The position numbers and the translations under genes were made by a program. Below the pieces are notes generated by a model. The model made no database searches. It worked only from the letters and a program-made list of their open reading frames with translations, and had not been told where the DNA came from. From positions 1 through 64,000 of the forward strand of contig NZ_AYMJ01000014.1 in the NCBI RefSeq assembly GCF_000633255.1: a stretch of DNA of 64,000 bases. Reading direction: 5' to 3'. The stretch is from Pseudomonas sp. H1h. GTDB lineage: Bacteria; Pseudomonadota; Gammaproteobacteria; Pseudomonadales; Pseudomonadaceae. Below are positions 25,650-35,214 of the stretch, piece by piece. Position 1 is the stretch's first letter; every line of letters starts with the position of its first letter.

Positions 25650-26645
25650 TTGAAACTCAGTGATATCGCGCGGTTGGCCGGAGTGTCCGTGACCACCGCC
25701 AGCTACGTCATCAACGGCAAGGCCGAACAGCAGCGCATCAGCAACGCCACGGTCGAGCGGGTGCGTGCGGTCGTCGAACAACACGGCTTCACACCCAACC
25801 CGCAAGCGGCCGGGCTGCGAAGTCGGCACACGCGCACGTTGGGCTTTATTCTGCCGGATCTGGAAAACCCCAGTTACGCGCGAATCGCCAAACTGCTGGA
25901 GCAAGGCGCACGTGCGCGCGGCTATCAGTTGCTGATCGCCAGCTCCGATGATGCCCCGGACAGCGAACGCCAGTTGCTGCAACTGTTCCGCGCCCGCCGT
26001 TGCGATGCGCTGATCGTTGCCAGTTGCCTGCCGGCCGGTGATGACAGCTACCGCCAGTTGCAGGCCAAGGGCTTGCCGATCATCGCCATCGACCGGGTCA
26101 TGGAGCCTGAGCATTTCTGCTCGGTGATCAGCGATGACCGCGAAGCCAGCCTGCACCTGACCCAGAGCCTGCTCGACCCGCAGCCCAAGCAGATCGTGCT
26201 GCTGGGCGCGCGCCCGGAACTGAGCATCAGCCAGGAACGTGCAGCCGGGTTCAAACAGGCCCTCGTCGACTTCAAAGGCGAAGTGCTGGTCGAACACGCC
26301 GAGTCCTTCAGCCGTGAATGCGGCAAGCAGTTGATGGAAGAACTCCTGCAGCGTCTGGGGCATTTGCCGGACGCGCTGGTGACCACCTCCTACGTGTTGC
26401 TGCAGGGTGTGTTCGATGCGCTGCATGATTTCCCGCTCAAATCCCGGCCGCTGCGTCTCGGCACCTTCGGTGACACGCAGTTGCTGGACTTCCTGCCGTT
26501 GCCGGTCAACGCCATGGCCCAGCAGCACCAGTTGATCGCCGACAAGGCGCTGGAACTGGCGCTGGCCGCCGTCGAGCAATCCGAATACAAGCCTGGCGTG
26601 CAGGCCATCGCCCGTACGTTCAAGCAGCGCATTCACCGGGACTGA
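25650..26645 (+). CDS. fruR: LacI-family fructose repressor
   Basis: A 331-residue LacI/GalR regulator of the Cra/FruR type. The N-terminal helix-turn-helix is MKLSDIARLAGVSVTTASYV, followed by the hinge and a periplasmic-binding-protein-like effector domain (TRTLGFILPDLENPSYARIA from about 60). In P. putida the effector is fructose-1-phosphate, and regulation is confined mainly to fruBKA; the same is expected here. The start is TTG, supported by AAGGA 9 nt upstream and by the exact Cra N-terminus. It is followed after 3 bp by tatD. Confidence 0.94.
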   Translation: MKLSDIARLAGVSVTTASYVINGKAEQQRISNATVERVRAVVEQHGFTPNPQAAGLRSRHTRTLGFILPDLENPSYARIAKLLEQGARARGYQLLIASSDDAPDSERQLLQLFRARRCDALIVASCLPAGDDSYRQLQAKGLPIIAIDRVMEPEHFCSVISDDREASLHLTQSLLDPQPKQIVLLGARPELSISQERAAGFKQALVDFKGEVLVEHAESFSRECGKQLMEELLQRLGHLPDALVTTSYVLLQGVFDALHDFPLKSRPLRLGTFGDTQLLDFLPLPVNAMAQQHQLIADKALELALAAVEQSEYKPGVQAIARTFKQRIHRD

Positions 26646-26648
26646 GCC

Positions 26649-27425
26649 GTGGAGCTGATCGACAGCCACACCCACCTCGACTTCCCCGACTTCGATGCCG
26701 ATCGCTCGGCGTTGCTCGTCGAAAGCCGCGCCCTGGGGGTGCGGCGGATGGTGGTGCTGGGGGTCTATGAGGGCAACTGGCAACGGGTGTGGGATCTGGT
26801 GCAGAGCGATGCCGAGTTGTACGCGGCGTTCGGTCTGCACCCGGTGTACCTCGATCAGCATCGTGCGCAGGATCTGACCACGCTGGGCGACTGGCTGACC
26901 CGCCTGCGCGGCCATCGGCAGTTGTGTGCGGTGGGCGAGATCGGCCTGGATTACTTCATCGAAACCCTCGACCGCGAGCGCCAGCAGGCGCTGTTCGACG
27001 CGCAGCTGCAACTGGCGGCGGATTTCGATCTGCCGGCGCTGATCCACGTACGCCGCAGCCACGCCGCGGTGATCGCCACACTCAAGCGCTACAAACTCAA
27101 ACGCGCCGGCATCATCCACGCCTTCGCCGGCAGCCGTGAAGAGGCACGGGAATACATCAGACTCGGTTTCAAACTGGGGTTGGGCGGTGCGCCGACCTGG
27201 CCACAAGCGCTGCGCATGCATCGGGTATTAGTGGATCTGCCGCTGGATTCGATCGTGCTGGAAACCGACTCGCCGGACATGGCTCCGGCGATGTTCCCTG
27301 GCCAGCGCAACAGCCCCGCTCACTTGCCGGCGATCTGCGCGGCACTGGCCGAGTTGATGAATATCAGTGCAGAGCAACTGGCGGCGGCCAGCACGGCCAA
27401 CTGCGGCGAAGTGTTCGGCTGGTAA
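26649..27425 (+). CDS. TatD-family metal-dependent hydrolase
   Basis: A 258-residue TIM-barrel hydrolase of the TatD DNase family. Metal and active-site motifs are DSHTHLDF at 5-12, GLDYF near 98, HVRRSHA near 130, HAFAGS near 155 and ETDSPDMAP near 203. Relatives act as 3'-5' exonucleases in DNA repair or turnover, but the particular substrate is unknown. The start is GTG, 3 bp after the fruR stop, so the gene is probably co-transcribed with fruR. It resembles E. coli YjjV more than TatD itself, which is an impression only. Confidence 0.88.
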   Translation: MELIDSHTHLDFPDFDADRSALLVESRALGVRRMVVLGVYEGNWQRVWDLVQSDAELYAAFGLHPVYLDQHRAQDLTTLGDWLTRLRGHRQLCAVGEIGLDYFIETLDRERQQALFDAQLQLAADFDLPALIHVRRSHAAVIATLKRYKLKRAGIIHAFAGSREEAREYIRLGFKLGLGGAPTWPQALRMHRVLVDLPLDSIVLETDSPDMAPAMFPGQRNSPAHLPAICAALAELMNISAEQLAAASTANCGEVFGW

Positions 27426-27815
27426 TCAGTCGGCGTGGGCCTTGGCGGTGTCGAGGACCAAGGTCATGTGCTGGCGATGGTGAACAAAACGCAGCAGCGC
27501 GAAGTACACGAAAAGCACGATCAGCGAGGCATTCAGCTGTTCAGTCACGCTGAGCAATCCGATCCACTCCATGACCAGCGCCACCAGTAACGCGGTGCAC
27601 ACCGTTACCGACGCACTGAAGCGCAACAGTCCCAGCGAATCGAGGGACTTGAAGCGCTTGATCTGTTTCGGGCAGCGCAGCTCCAGGCTTTTCTGGCAGT
27701 GCGCGCAGGTGAACGGTTCATTGATTGCAATGGCATTGAGTTGCCACGGTTTGAGCAGTTGCGTGGTCTGGCAATGAGCACAACGGCCCTGGACTCCCAG
27801 GGTTGCAACGGACAT
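27426..27815 (-). CDS. Small membrane protein with two CAHC motifs
   Basis: I do not recognise a named family. The 129-residue protein starts with two CAHC motifs about 27 residues apart (CAHCQTT and TCAHCQKS), which look like a zinc ribbon. Two hydrophobic segments follow near residues 66-80 (VTVCTALLVALVMEW) and 95-110 (ASLIVLFVYFALL), so it should be an inner-membrane protein. The ATG at 27815 is chosen because GAGGAG precedes it; an earlier in-frame start at 27839 lacks one. It is convergent with tatD, with stop codons directly adjacent. Confidence 0.75.
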   Translation of the reverse strand: MSVATLGVQGRCAHCQTTQLLKPWQLNAIAINEPFTCAHCQKSLELRCPKQIKRFKSLDSLGLLRFSASVTVCTALLVALVMEWIGLLSVTEQLNASLIVLFVYFALLRFVHHRQHMTLVLDTAKAHAD

Positions 27816-27954
27816 GAGCGGCCTCCTCGACGCAATCATCGGAACTGGGATACTGGCTCATTAATGACGGAACGCCAGCCGCCGAAAGAAAACAGGATTT
27901 GGCTTACAAGCGTAAGTATCAAAGCATTACAAAATGTTCTGACATTACCGCCCT

Positions 27955-28044
27955 TGCAGGCGTGAGCCTGCTCGCAATAGCGGTGTATCGGCCGACAACG
28001 GTGCTTGCGACAGATCGCATTCGCGAGCAGGCTCGCTCCCACAG
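27955..28044. repeat. REP pair in inverted orientation (REPIN)
   Basis: GCAGGCGTGAGCCTGCTCGCA and its imperfect inverse TCGCGAGCAGGCTCGCTCCC enclose about 45 bases. The left half is more diverged than the right. It lies between the small membrane protein and the chemoreceptor 3' end. Confidence 0.82.
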
Positions 28045-28052
28045 GAGGCAAC

Positions 28053-30083
28053 TCAGACGCGGAAGGCGCTGATCAGTTGCTTGAGCTCCACCACCTGCGC
28101 CGACAGCGCCCGGCTGGCGTCCTCAGTCTGATGCGCGCCATGGGCCGTACGCTCGCCGGCGCGGTTGATCTCGACGATGTTCTGGTCGATATCGTGCGCC
28201 ACGGCGGTTTGTTGCTCAACGGCCGCGGCGATCTGTTGGTTCTGATCGACGATCATGCCCACCGCACCCAGGATATTTTCCAGCGCCTGCTGGACCTTTT
28301 CCGACTGCCCGACCGTGCCGTTGGCCATCTGATGGCTGACGCCCATGGCCTTCACCGCTGCACCGACGCCACCGTGCAGCTTGGCGATCATCAGTTCGAT
28401 TTCTTCAGTTGATTGCTGGGTGCGCTTGGCCAGGGTACGCACCTCGTCCGCCACCACAGCGAACCCCCGGCCCTGCTCACCGGCGCGGGCCGCTTCGATG
28501 GCCGCATTGAGCGCCAGCAGGTTGGTTTGCTCGGCGATGCTCTTGATCACTTCCAATACACGGCTGATCGACTGGCTGTCACTGGCTAACTGGTTGATCA
28601 CCAGCACTGACTGATCGATCTCGCTGGCGAGCGCGGCAATGCTGCCCTGCTGCGATTCCACCAGTGTGCGGCCACTGATGGTTTCGTCATTGACGCTGTG
28701 CGCGCTGCTCACCGCTGCCGCCGCGCTGCGCGCCACTTCCAGCGAGGTCGCCGACATCTGGTTCATCGCGGTGGCCACTTGCTCGATCTGCGTGCGCTGT
28801 CCGGCCACGGCCTGATTGCTTTGCGCGGAGACGTTCTCCACCTGCCCGGCCTGACGCTCGACTTCACCCACGGTGTGGCCGACCCGCTCGATCAGATCGT
28901 GGATCTTTCTCACGGTGCCGTTGAACACCTCGCCCAACTCGCCCAGTTCATCACGACTGTGGGCGACGAAATTGACCGTCATGTCACCGGCCGCGACCTT
29001 GTCCATCATGGCGCCCAGACGCTTGAGCGTGGTGCGGGTCGACGCGTAGAAACCACCGTAGAGATAGAAAATCAGCACGAATACCACCGACAACGCCACG
29101 GCCTGCAGGACCATGTGCGTGCGGTTCTGCGCCAGGCGCTGCTGCAGTTGAGTATCGAGAAACTTCAGGGTCGCGTCATTGAGCTGATAAGTCTCGGCCA
29201 TCAGCCCGGTGACCTGGTCGTAGAACGCTTGCCATGGAGTATCGAGGGTTTCAGCCACCACGACTTTCTCTTCAAACAGTTCACTGGCCTGTTTGAGCGA
29301 AGCCTTGCTGCTGTCGGCCTGCGCACTGAGGCCTGCGCGCGCAGCTTTGCTGGAATCGAGGGCATCCTGCAGTTTCAGCGCGTATTCGGCCTGGAGCTTT
29401 TCGATCTGTGCAAGCAACTCGTCAAACCGGGTGCTCGACGAACTGTTGAGAAAGCCCTGGCCCAACGAATAGGAACCGATGGCCCGGCCTTCACCGAGAG
29501 TCTGGGTCACGGCGGGGGTAATGGTGGTGACCAGCTCGCTGAGCTGACGGATGTCGCCCTGATTGTCACGGCTCAGACCGGCTTGACTGGCGATGATCTG
29601 GCTGAAGATCTGCGCGTTGCCGAGCAGCTTGCCGATCATAGCGCTTTTGCTTTGCAGGGAGTTTTCCGCCTGCTGGGCCTTGAACGCGCTGATCATTTCA
29701 TCGCGTTTGCCGTCAAAAACCTTGCTCTGCTCGGGATCCTCGGTCGTCGCCTTCAGGCTTTGCAAACGTGAAAGGATGGTTTGTTCCAGGCTGTTGATCT
29801 GCGACTCGAGATCATCGGCCTTGCCGGACTGGCCGAGGATGACGTTGATCTGCACCCGGTTATTGAGGGTTTCCAGATCCCGGCGCAGCGTCAGGCTGCT
29901 GCCCAGCAGGTCGAGGCTCTGCAACTCGACCCGGGTGCCCTGGAATTCGCGATAGGAATCGCGCACCAGATAGAAATTGGTCACCAGCATTGGCACCAGG
30001 AACAGCACGCTGATCAGGCTGAACTTCATGCCGAAGCTCAGACGGTTCATCAGCGAGACGGCGGGATAGAGCAAGCTCTTCAC
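28053..30083 (-). CDS. Methyl-accepting chemotaxis protein
   Basis: A chemoreceptor of 676 residues. A transmembrane segment near 18-38 (FSLISVLFLVPMLVTNFYLV) and a second near 305-325 (LQAVALSVVFVLIFYLYGGF) bound a periplasmic sensor of about 265 residues, helical and rich in Leu, the size of a helical bimodular (HBM) domain. A HAMP region follows, then the signalling hairpin tip EQTNLLALNAAIEAARAGEQ near 520. The ligand is unknown. The GTG at 30083 is chosen because AGGGAGA precedes it and MKSLLYPAV is the usual family start. It occupies the place of PAO1 PA4520, beside the ampE-ampD-nadC block. Confidence 0.92.
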   Translation of the reverse strand: MKSLLYPAVSLMNRLSFGMKFSLISVLFLVPMLVTNFYLVRDSYREFQGTRVELQSLDLLGSSLTLRRDLETLNNRVQINVILGQSGKADDLESQINSLEQTILSRLQSLKATTEDPEQSKVFDGKRDEMISAFKAQQAENSLQSKSAMIGKLLGNAQIFSQIIASQAGLSRDNQGDIRQLSELVTTITPAVTQTLGEGRAIGSYSLGQGFLNSSSSTRFDELLAQIEKLQAEYALKLQDALDSSKAARAGLSAQADSSKASLKQASELFEEKVVVAETLDTPWQAFYDQVTGLMAETYQLNDATLKFLDTQLQQRLAQNRTHMVLQAVALSVVFVLIFYLYGGFYASTRTTLKRLGAMMDKVAAGDMTVNFVAHSRDELGELGEVFNGTVRKIHDLIERVGHTVGEVERQAGQVENVSAQSNQAVAGQRTQIEQVATAMNQMSATSLEVARSAAAAVSSAHSVNDETISGRTLVESQQGSIAALASEIDQSVLVINQLASDSQSISRVLEVIKSIAEQTNLLALNAAIEAARAGEQGRGFAVVADEVRTLAKRTQQSTEEIELMIAKLHGGVGAAVKAMGVSHQMANGTVGQSEKVQQALENILGAVGMIVDQNQQIAAAVEQQTAVAHDIDQNIVEINRAGERTAHGAHQTEDASRALSAQVVELKQLISAFRV

Positions 30084-30231
30084 TGGAAGTCTCCCTTGGC
30101 TTTTCTTGTTTTTATTGGCAGGCGCGGGACGACAGCAGATAGCCACTATCGGGCGCTGTCTCTGTATAGCTCAAATCGAGGGGAGGTTTTGTAACTTAAG
30201 GTTAACGGCTACGCGGCGCGGGCCATACACC

Positions 30232-30257
30232 TGCGCAGAGGGGGCAAGCCCCTCTGC
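30232..30257 (-). terminator. Inverted repeat after ampE, possible terminator
   Basis: GCAGAGGGG and CCCCTCTGC arms around a short loop form a stem of about nine pairs. No T run follows on the minus strand, so termination is uncertain; a 3'-end stabilising hairpin is an alternative. Confidence 0.45.
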
Positions 30258-30279
30258 ACAATGCACTTCATTGAAGGAA

Positions 30280-31119
30280 TCAGTGAACCAGCACTGTCCA
30301 CAAGGCAAATCCGGCATACCACAACACTGCCGCGCGCAGCAGCAGTTCCCACAAGCAATCGAGGGTGTTGATGCCTTCAGGCCCGACCACTGGCGGCGGG
30401 ATCTCACCGGCGGCCAGCCCGACCTTGTTGATCAGTTGCGCAGCACTGATGTTCCAGTTCAGCAGCTCATGCAACATCACCCGGCTGACCGCAACGAAGT
30501 TGCCGACCAGAGCCAGACTGGCAGCGAGCAAGCGCACCGGCACCCAGTCGAAGGCGTGGCGCAGCTGCCCCGCTCTTTCCACCAGCGCCTGATTCTGGCC
30601 GTGCTCTTGTGCCAGCGCCAGCAAGCGATAAGCCAGCGCCGCCACCGGACCGAGCACGAAATACCAGAAAATCACCGCGAAGAAGCTCTGATAGGCCTCC
30701 CACAACAGATGACCCTGGACCCGATCCAGCAACTGCTCGCCGCTGTCGGCGCAGATATCCAGATCACGCTTGGCCACATGCGCGGCGGCTTGCAGGTCTT
30801 CGCGGCGCCAGGCATCACGAAACGGCCCAAGCCCACCCAGCAGATCACCCCGGCCCAGGGCGTAAATCACCACCAGCACGTGCACCGGCAAGGCCAGCAA
30901 ACCGTAAGCAACCGGCTCCAGGACCAACAGCAGCAAGGCGAGCAGCGCCACCGGCAGCAACACCAGAATGGTCAGCACCAGCCATGGCCGCTTGGCCAAA
31001 CGCTCGCTGGTTTCGAGTTTGTGCAGTTCGCGGATCCATCCGCCATCGCGTTGAACCCGATGGCGCAGGGCCGAGAATTTCTCGATCCAGACCGCCAGCA
31101 GTAACACCAGAAAACTCAT
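30280..31119 (-). CDS. ampE: AmpE-like inner-membrane protein
   Basis: AmpE is a membrane protein encoded next to ampD and linked to sensing of peptidoglycan turnover and beta-lactamase control; its biochemistry is not settled. The 279-residue product starts MSFLVLLLAVWIEKFSALRH, like AmpE of other pseudomonads, and has four hydrophobic segments (near 1-12, 47-75, 145-165 and 260-278). The start overlaps the ampD stop in an ATGA arrangement, indicating coupling with ampD. It corresponds to PAO1 PA4521. Confidence 0.9.
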   Translation of the reverse strand: MSFLVLLLAVWIEKFSALRHRVQRDGGWIRELHKLETSERLAKRPWLVLTILVLLPVALLALLLLVLEPVAYGLLALPVHVLVVIYALGRGDLLGGLGPFRDAWRREDLQAAAHVAKRDLDICADSGEQLLDRVQGHLLWEAYQSFFAVIFWYFVLGPVAALAYRLLALAQEHGQNQALVERAGQLRHAFDWVPVRLLAASLALVGNFVAVSRVMLHELLNWNISAAQLINKVGLAAGEIPPPVVGPEGINTLDCLWELLLRAAVLWYAGFALWTVLVH

Positions 31120-31676
31120 TGTCCTTCCTCTTGTGCCAGGGCTGCGCGGTAACGCGCCCAGTCGAATGCCGGGCCAGGATCGGTCTTGCGCCCGGGTGCG
31201 ATGTCGCTGTGCCCGCAGATACGAGCGCCGGTGATAGCCGGAAATGCGCTTTGCAGCTGACGGGTCAGCGTGGTCAACGCCTGATACTGCGCATCGGTAA
31301 ATGGCAGATCATCGGTGCCTTCGAGCTCAATGCCCACGGAAAAATCGTTACAGGTTTCGCGGCCTTCGAAAATCGACACGCCAGCATGCCACGCCCGTTC
31401 AAGACAGGAGACAAACTGGGTGACCTTGCCGTCACGTTCGATCAGAAAATGCGCGGAGACGCGCAAGTCGGCGATCCCTGCAAAGTACGGATGCTCGGTG
31501 ACATCCAGACGGTTCTGGAAAAATTCCTGCACCTTGCCGGTGGCGAACTGCGCCGGCGGCAGGCTGATGTTGTGGATCACCAACAGGGAAATTTCGCCCG
31601 CAGGGCGTTCATTGAAGTTGGGCGATGGGCAGACCTGCACCCCGTGACACCACCCGCTAGCGGGATCCAACTGCAT
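31116..31676 (-). CDS. ampD: 1,6-anhydro-N-acetylmuramyl-L-alanine amidase
   Basis: Cytosolic zinc amidase of peptidoglycan recycling that removes the peptide from anhydro-muropeptides; its loss derepresses AmpC beta-lactamase through AmpR in pseudomonads. Zinc ligands are H35 (VIHNIS), H156 and D166 (CGHSDIAPGRKTDPG), with catalytic E117 (GIELEG). The 186-residue length is normal. The ATG at 31676 follows GAAGGA; an open frame reaches 31775 without support. It matches PAO1 PA4522. Confidence 0.96.
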   Translation of the reverse strand: MQLDPASGWCHGVQVCPSPNFNERPAGEISLLVIHNISLPPAQFATGKVQEFFQNRLDVTEHPYFAGIADLRVSAHFLIERDGKVTQFVSCLERAWHAGVSIFEGRETCNDFSVGIELEGTDDLPFTDAQYQALTTLTRQLQSAFPAITGARICGHSDIAPGRKTDPGPAFDWARYRAALAQEEGQ

Positions 31677-31740
31677 ACCGATTCCTTCAACGCCGACTGT
31701 GTTGACGCCCAGTATGCCGTGATCGGCACCCGGCGCGCGA

Positions 31741-33927
31741 TCACTTGCCGCGATTGAGTCGCCGCAGATTGCCAAGCACCGACTCCAGCGCCCGGTCGAA
31801 CAGCAAGGTGTCGTCCAGCGCCCGCACCGCGCCGCGGCGGAACTCCAGGGCCAGGTCGACGCGGCTGCGCTCCAGCACTTTCATCCCGGTGCGGTCGACG
31901 AATACGTATTTGCCGGTGGTTTCAATGATGGCCGCCAGCTTGCAGCGCAGACTGTGCTCGTCGTCCTCCTGGAACGCTACCCAACTGCCCAGGCGCAATT
32001 GCTCAACCTGCCGCAGACCCGCGTCATCATGGGCAAGACCCGTCGGGTTCAGGCTGTTAGAACCTTCGTCAGCGATTCGCAAGATAATACGCTGCGACAC
32101 CTCAACTACCGCCGGTGCGTTGACCGGATCCTGATCGGCAGCGGGTTCGAGTACCTGCACATGCAGCGCTTCCAGTTCGCTGAAAAATTCGCTGGTGGCA
32201 AACGGATCGAACGCCGAACTGCTCAAGCCGTCACGCAGTGACTTGAGCAACCCTGGCACCAGCGCCAGCAAACGCAGGCCGGCGTCCGCCTCGTCATGGC
32301 GCTGAACGCTCCAGACCAATTGCTTCAGGGTCTGTACGTCCGCCTGCCATTCAGCGCAGTGGTCGCCATGCTTGAGGCATGTCAGCAGCAACACCTTGCT
32401 CCAGGCATCGCGCGCGAACGTCACCACCGCCGGCGGCAGGACTTTACCCAGCAGCACCTGATTCAACGCCTGTTCGACTCGCTGGCGCGCCAGTTCGGTT
32501 TTCGCCCGGCCCTCTTCGGCATCACGCAAACGCTGCTCAAGTAATTCACTGCGTCGACGCTCATCGCCGGTGAAGGCCAGGAAGTCGGCGAGCAATTCGG
32601 AGAAGATCGCTGGATCGTCGACAAAATCGCTCAGCAAGCGCTGCACCACTTGCTCGATGCGCAGGTACAGGCTGTCGCGCGCCTCACCGTTGCAGTCGCC
32701 CCAGCCCATGGCCGCATCGGCAATTTCATTGAGCAGGCGTCGCGCCGGATGGCTGCTGCGGCTGAAAAAGCTCTTGTCGAGCACCGCCACCTTGAGCATT
32801 GGAATCTGCAGACGGGCGATCAGCGCCTTGAGCGAATCAGGCAGGTTGCGGTCCTCGAGGATGCAATCGAAGACCATCGCAATCAGATTGATCACGTCCT
32901 CGTCGGCGCCGTCGACGATGCGCGACTTGCCGCTCCTGACGCTGACCCGCGTCAGCAACTGCTCAAGCTGGTTGCGCAGATCGAAGTCGTCCTGCGCCGC
33001 CAGCGCCGGGACGTATTGCTGCAGGTGCGAGAGCAGGCGCAGCAGGTCGCGGGTGCTGATCGGTTGCGTCGCAACGCTCGGCTCCAGGGTCGGCGCGACG
33101 CTGCCACGCACATGCAAGAGCAGCTCCTGCAACGCGGCGAAGACTTCCTGCACACCTTCGTCGGCGGGCGCAGGCTCATCGCTTTCTTCGCTGCTGATAC
33201 TGGCCGCAGCACGCTCGATAGCCCGCCGCGCCGGAGGCGGCTGCAGCTCGGGCAACACGCCGGTAGCGATCAGCAATTGATTGGCCTCGGCGTACAACTG
33301 CTCGGTGTCGGCCAGCACATAGCGCTCGAACAGCTTGAGCAGGATCAGCTTGACCTTGATCTCCACACCCAGGTTACGTCCGGCCTGCAGAAAATACTCG
33401 CAGAGCATCATCGGGCCGAGCGGGTTGTGCTGATCGTCGATGTGTTTGCCGAGCAGCGCGTTAAGCCGCGCCGTCAGTTGATCGAGGGCAAAGCGGTCAC
33501 GCTTGAGCACCCGGCCGACCATGGTCTCGACCGCCACGCTGCGCTCCATGTCGTCGGTACGCGGTGCCGATTCCTCGAACATCAGCGTATCGGGCAGTGC
33601 GGGCTGTCCGACGTCGTATTGAATGAGGCCGACAAAGGCTTCGAAGAATTGCTCGAGAAAACCGCGCTCGATGTTTTTACGCTTCAGGCGCAGGTCGCGC
33701 ATGGCTTCGAAAAAGATGTTCTGTTCGACATCATTGCGCGCCCGGTCGGCCATCTCGAACAGGGTGTCGTCGGCGTTATCGAACAACTCCTGCAAACCAT
33801 GGCGCAGTTGCTGGGCAGCCTTGTCGCGGACCTGAAGCAGAATCACAGGCAGGCGGGCGAGCGGCGAGTGATTCGCCTGATCGGTAGCGGCCTTGTGCAA
33901 AGGCACTACATTCCCGTCTTTGTGCAT
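31741..33927 (-). CDS. DUF1631 family protein
   Basis: A 728-residue protein of the DUF1631 family, equivalent to PAO1 PA4523. It is Leu- and Gln-rich with long helical stretches and no signal peptide or clear membrane segment. The C-terminal 130 residues (LRLGSWVAFQ..., KYVFVDRTGMKV) look like a small beta-domain, reminiscent of PilZ-type folds. Function is unknown to me; a cyclic-di-GMP link is only a guess. The start is fixed by AGGAGG before ATG 33927, and the upstream open frame runs into a REP element. It is 64 bp upstream of ampD, in the same direction. Confidence 0.8.
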   Translation of the reverse strand: MHKDGNVVPLHKAATDQANHSPLARLPVILLQVRDKAAQQLRHGLQELFDNADDTLFEMADRARNDVEQNIFFEAMRDLRLKRKNIERGFLEQFFEAFVGLIQYDVGQPALPDTLMFEESAPRTDDMERSVAVETMVGRVLKRDRFALDQLTARLNALLGKHIDDQHNPLGPMMLCEYFLQAGRNLGVEIKVKLILLKLFERYVLADTEQLYAEANQLLIATGVLPELQPPPARRAIERAAASISSEESDEPAPADEGVQEVFAALQELLLHVRGSVAPTLEPSVATQPISTRDLLRLLSHLQQYVPALAAQDDFDLRNQLEQLLTRVSVRSGKSRIVDGADEDVINLIAMVFDCILEDRNLPDSLKALIARLQIPMLKVAVLDKSFFSRSSHPARRLLNEIADAAMGWGDCNGEARDSLYLRIEQVVQRLLSDFVDDPAIFSELLADFLAFTGDERRRSELLEQRLRDAEEGRAKTELARQRVEQALNQVLLGKVLPPAVVTFARDAWSKVLLLTCLKHGDHCAEWQADVQTLKQLVWSVQRHDEADAGLRLLALVPGLLKSLRDGLSSSAFDPFATSEFFSELEALHVQVLEPAADQDPVNAPAVVEVSQRIILRIADEGSNSLNPTGLAHDDAGLRQVEQLRLGSWVAFQEDDEHSLRCKLAAIIETTGKYVFVDRTGMKVLERSRVDLALEFRRGAVRALDDTLLFDRALESVLGNLRRLNRGK

Positions 33928-34314
33928 CCAAGCCTCCTGAAACGGTGATTCTACTGGTCGACACAAATCCCTGTGAGAGCAGGCTTGCTCGCGAAATCGA
34001 TCTGTCAGCAACACTATTTGTGAATGCCACGCCGCATTCGCGAGCAAGCCCGCCCCCACAGGTCTCAATGTTTCTGGCCATCGTAGACGTCAAACCTATG
34101 ACGTCAAATGCAAGGCGGATTATCTTGTAAAACCTGCCTTGGGCGCCAGAGGCGTCAGGGTTTCCCCTATGCCTGCAACACCTTCCAGTGACCACAAATA
34201 ACGCTGCATTGCTCACGAAAAATCGACCAGATGCAGTCACGCACGCGCGTTCTCGCCTTGGGTTGGCTCCTGCCATACCCCTATAATCGGCGCACTTAGT
34301 TTGTGGAGCCCGTT
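33928..34314. other. Divergent region between the DUF1631 gene and nadC
   Basis: These 387 bases hold a REP pair at 33971-34062 and the promoters of the divergent genes. A TATAAT-like sequence (CTATAATCGG) at 34281-34290 is a plausible nadC -10 element, about 25 bp before its start. No gene is supported. Confidence 0.5.
33971..34062. repeat. REP pair in inverted orientation (REPIN)
   Basis: CTGTGAGAGCAGGCTTGCTCG and its imperfect inverse CGAGCAAGCCCGCCCCCACAG flank about 48 bases. Both halves carry substitutions relative to the consensus seen at 19695-19785, suggesting an older copy. Confidence 0.85.
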
Positions 34315-35163
34315 ATGCCGAATCTACGTCTCGCCGATTTGACCGCCGAAATCGAAGCCAACGTGCGCCGTGCGTTGCTCGAAGACGTCGGCAGCGGCGA
34401 CATCACCGCGCAACTGATCCCCGCCGAACGTCTGGCCAAAGCCACCATCATCACCCGCGACGACGCCGTCATCTGCGGTACGGCCTGGGTCGACACGGTT
34501 TTTCGTCAGCTCGATCCGCGTGTTGCGGTGCATTGGCAGGTGCGTGACGGTGAACGGGTCAAACCCAACCAGCCGCTGTTTCATCTGGAAGGTCCGGCCC
34601 GTTCGCTGCTGACCGGCGAGCGCAGTGCGCTGAACTTCCTGCAACTGCTGTCCGGCGTGGCAACGCGTGCGCAGTACCTGGCAGACTTCGTGGCGCAGAC
34701 TCAGGTCAAGTTGCTGGATACCCGCAAGACCCTGCCGGGCCTGCGTCTGGCGCAGAAATACGCAGTGACCTGCGGCGGTTGCCACAACCACCGCATCGGC
34801 CTCTACGACGCGTTCCTGATCAAGGAAAACCACATTGCCGCCAGCGGTGGCATCGCGCAAGCCATCGCCGCCGCGCACAAGATCGCGCCGGGCAAACCGG
34901 TGGAAGTCGAAGTGGAAAGCCTGCAAGAGCTGAAGGAAGCGCTGGCTGCCGGTGCCGACATCATCATGCTCGATGAATTGAGCCTGGACGACATGCGCGA
35001 AGCCGTACGCCTGAACGGCGGCAAGGCCAAACTGGAGGCCAGCGGCGGGATCAACGAAAGCACGCTGTTGCCGATCGCCGAAACCGGGGTGGATTACATC
35101 TCGATTGGCGCGATGACCAAGGATGTGAAGGCGGTGGACCTGTCGATGCGCCTGAGCCTCTGA
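34315..35163 (+). CDS. nadC: Nicotinate-nucleotide pyrophosphorylase (carboxylating)
   Basis: Quinolinate phosphoribosyltransferase of de novo NAD synthesis, joining quinolinate and PRPP to give nicotinate mononucleotide. The 282-residue protein has the signature [15 protein letters not shown] near 143, [20 protein letters not shown] near 162, and the phosphate-binding EASGGI near 243. The ATG at 34315 gives the usual [14 protein letters not shown] start. It matches PAO1 PA4524 and is divergent from the DUF1631 gene as there. Confidence 0.96.
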   Translation: MPNLRLADLTAEIEANVRRALLEDVGSGDITAQLIPAERLAKATIITRDDAVICGTAWVDTVFRQLDPRVAVHWQVRDGERVKPNQPLFHLEGPARSLLTGERSALNFLQLLSGVATRAQYLADFVAQTQVKLLDTRKTLPGLRLAQKYAVTCGGCHNHRIGLYDAFLIKENHIAASGGIAQAIAAAHKIAPGKPVEVEVESLQELKEALAAGADIIMLDELSLDDMREAVRLNGGKAKLEASGGINESTLLPIAETGVDYISIGAMTKDVKAVDLSMRLSL

Positions 35164-35177
35164 GGCCGTCACGCAAT

Positions 35178-35213
35178 AAAAAACGCCAGCCCGGTTGAGG
35201 CTGGCGTTTTTGT
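35178..35213. terminator. Bidirectional terminator after nadC
   Basis: AAACGCCAGCC at 35181-35191 pairs perfectly with GGCTGGCGTTT around a 7-nt loop, with A and T runs on either side. It serves nadC and the convergent DUF6388 gene. Confidence 0.92.
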
Positions 35214-35214
35214 T

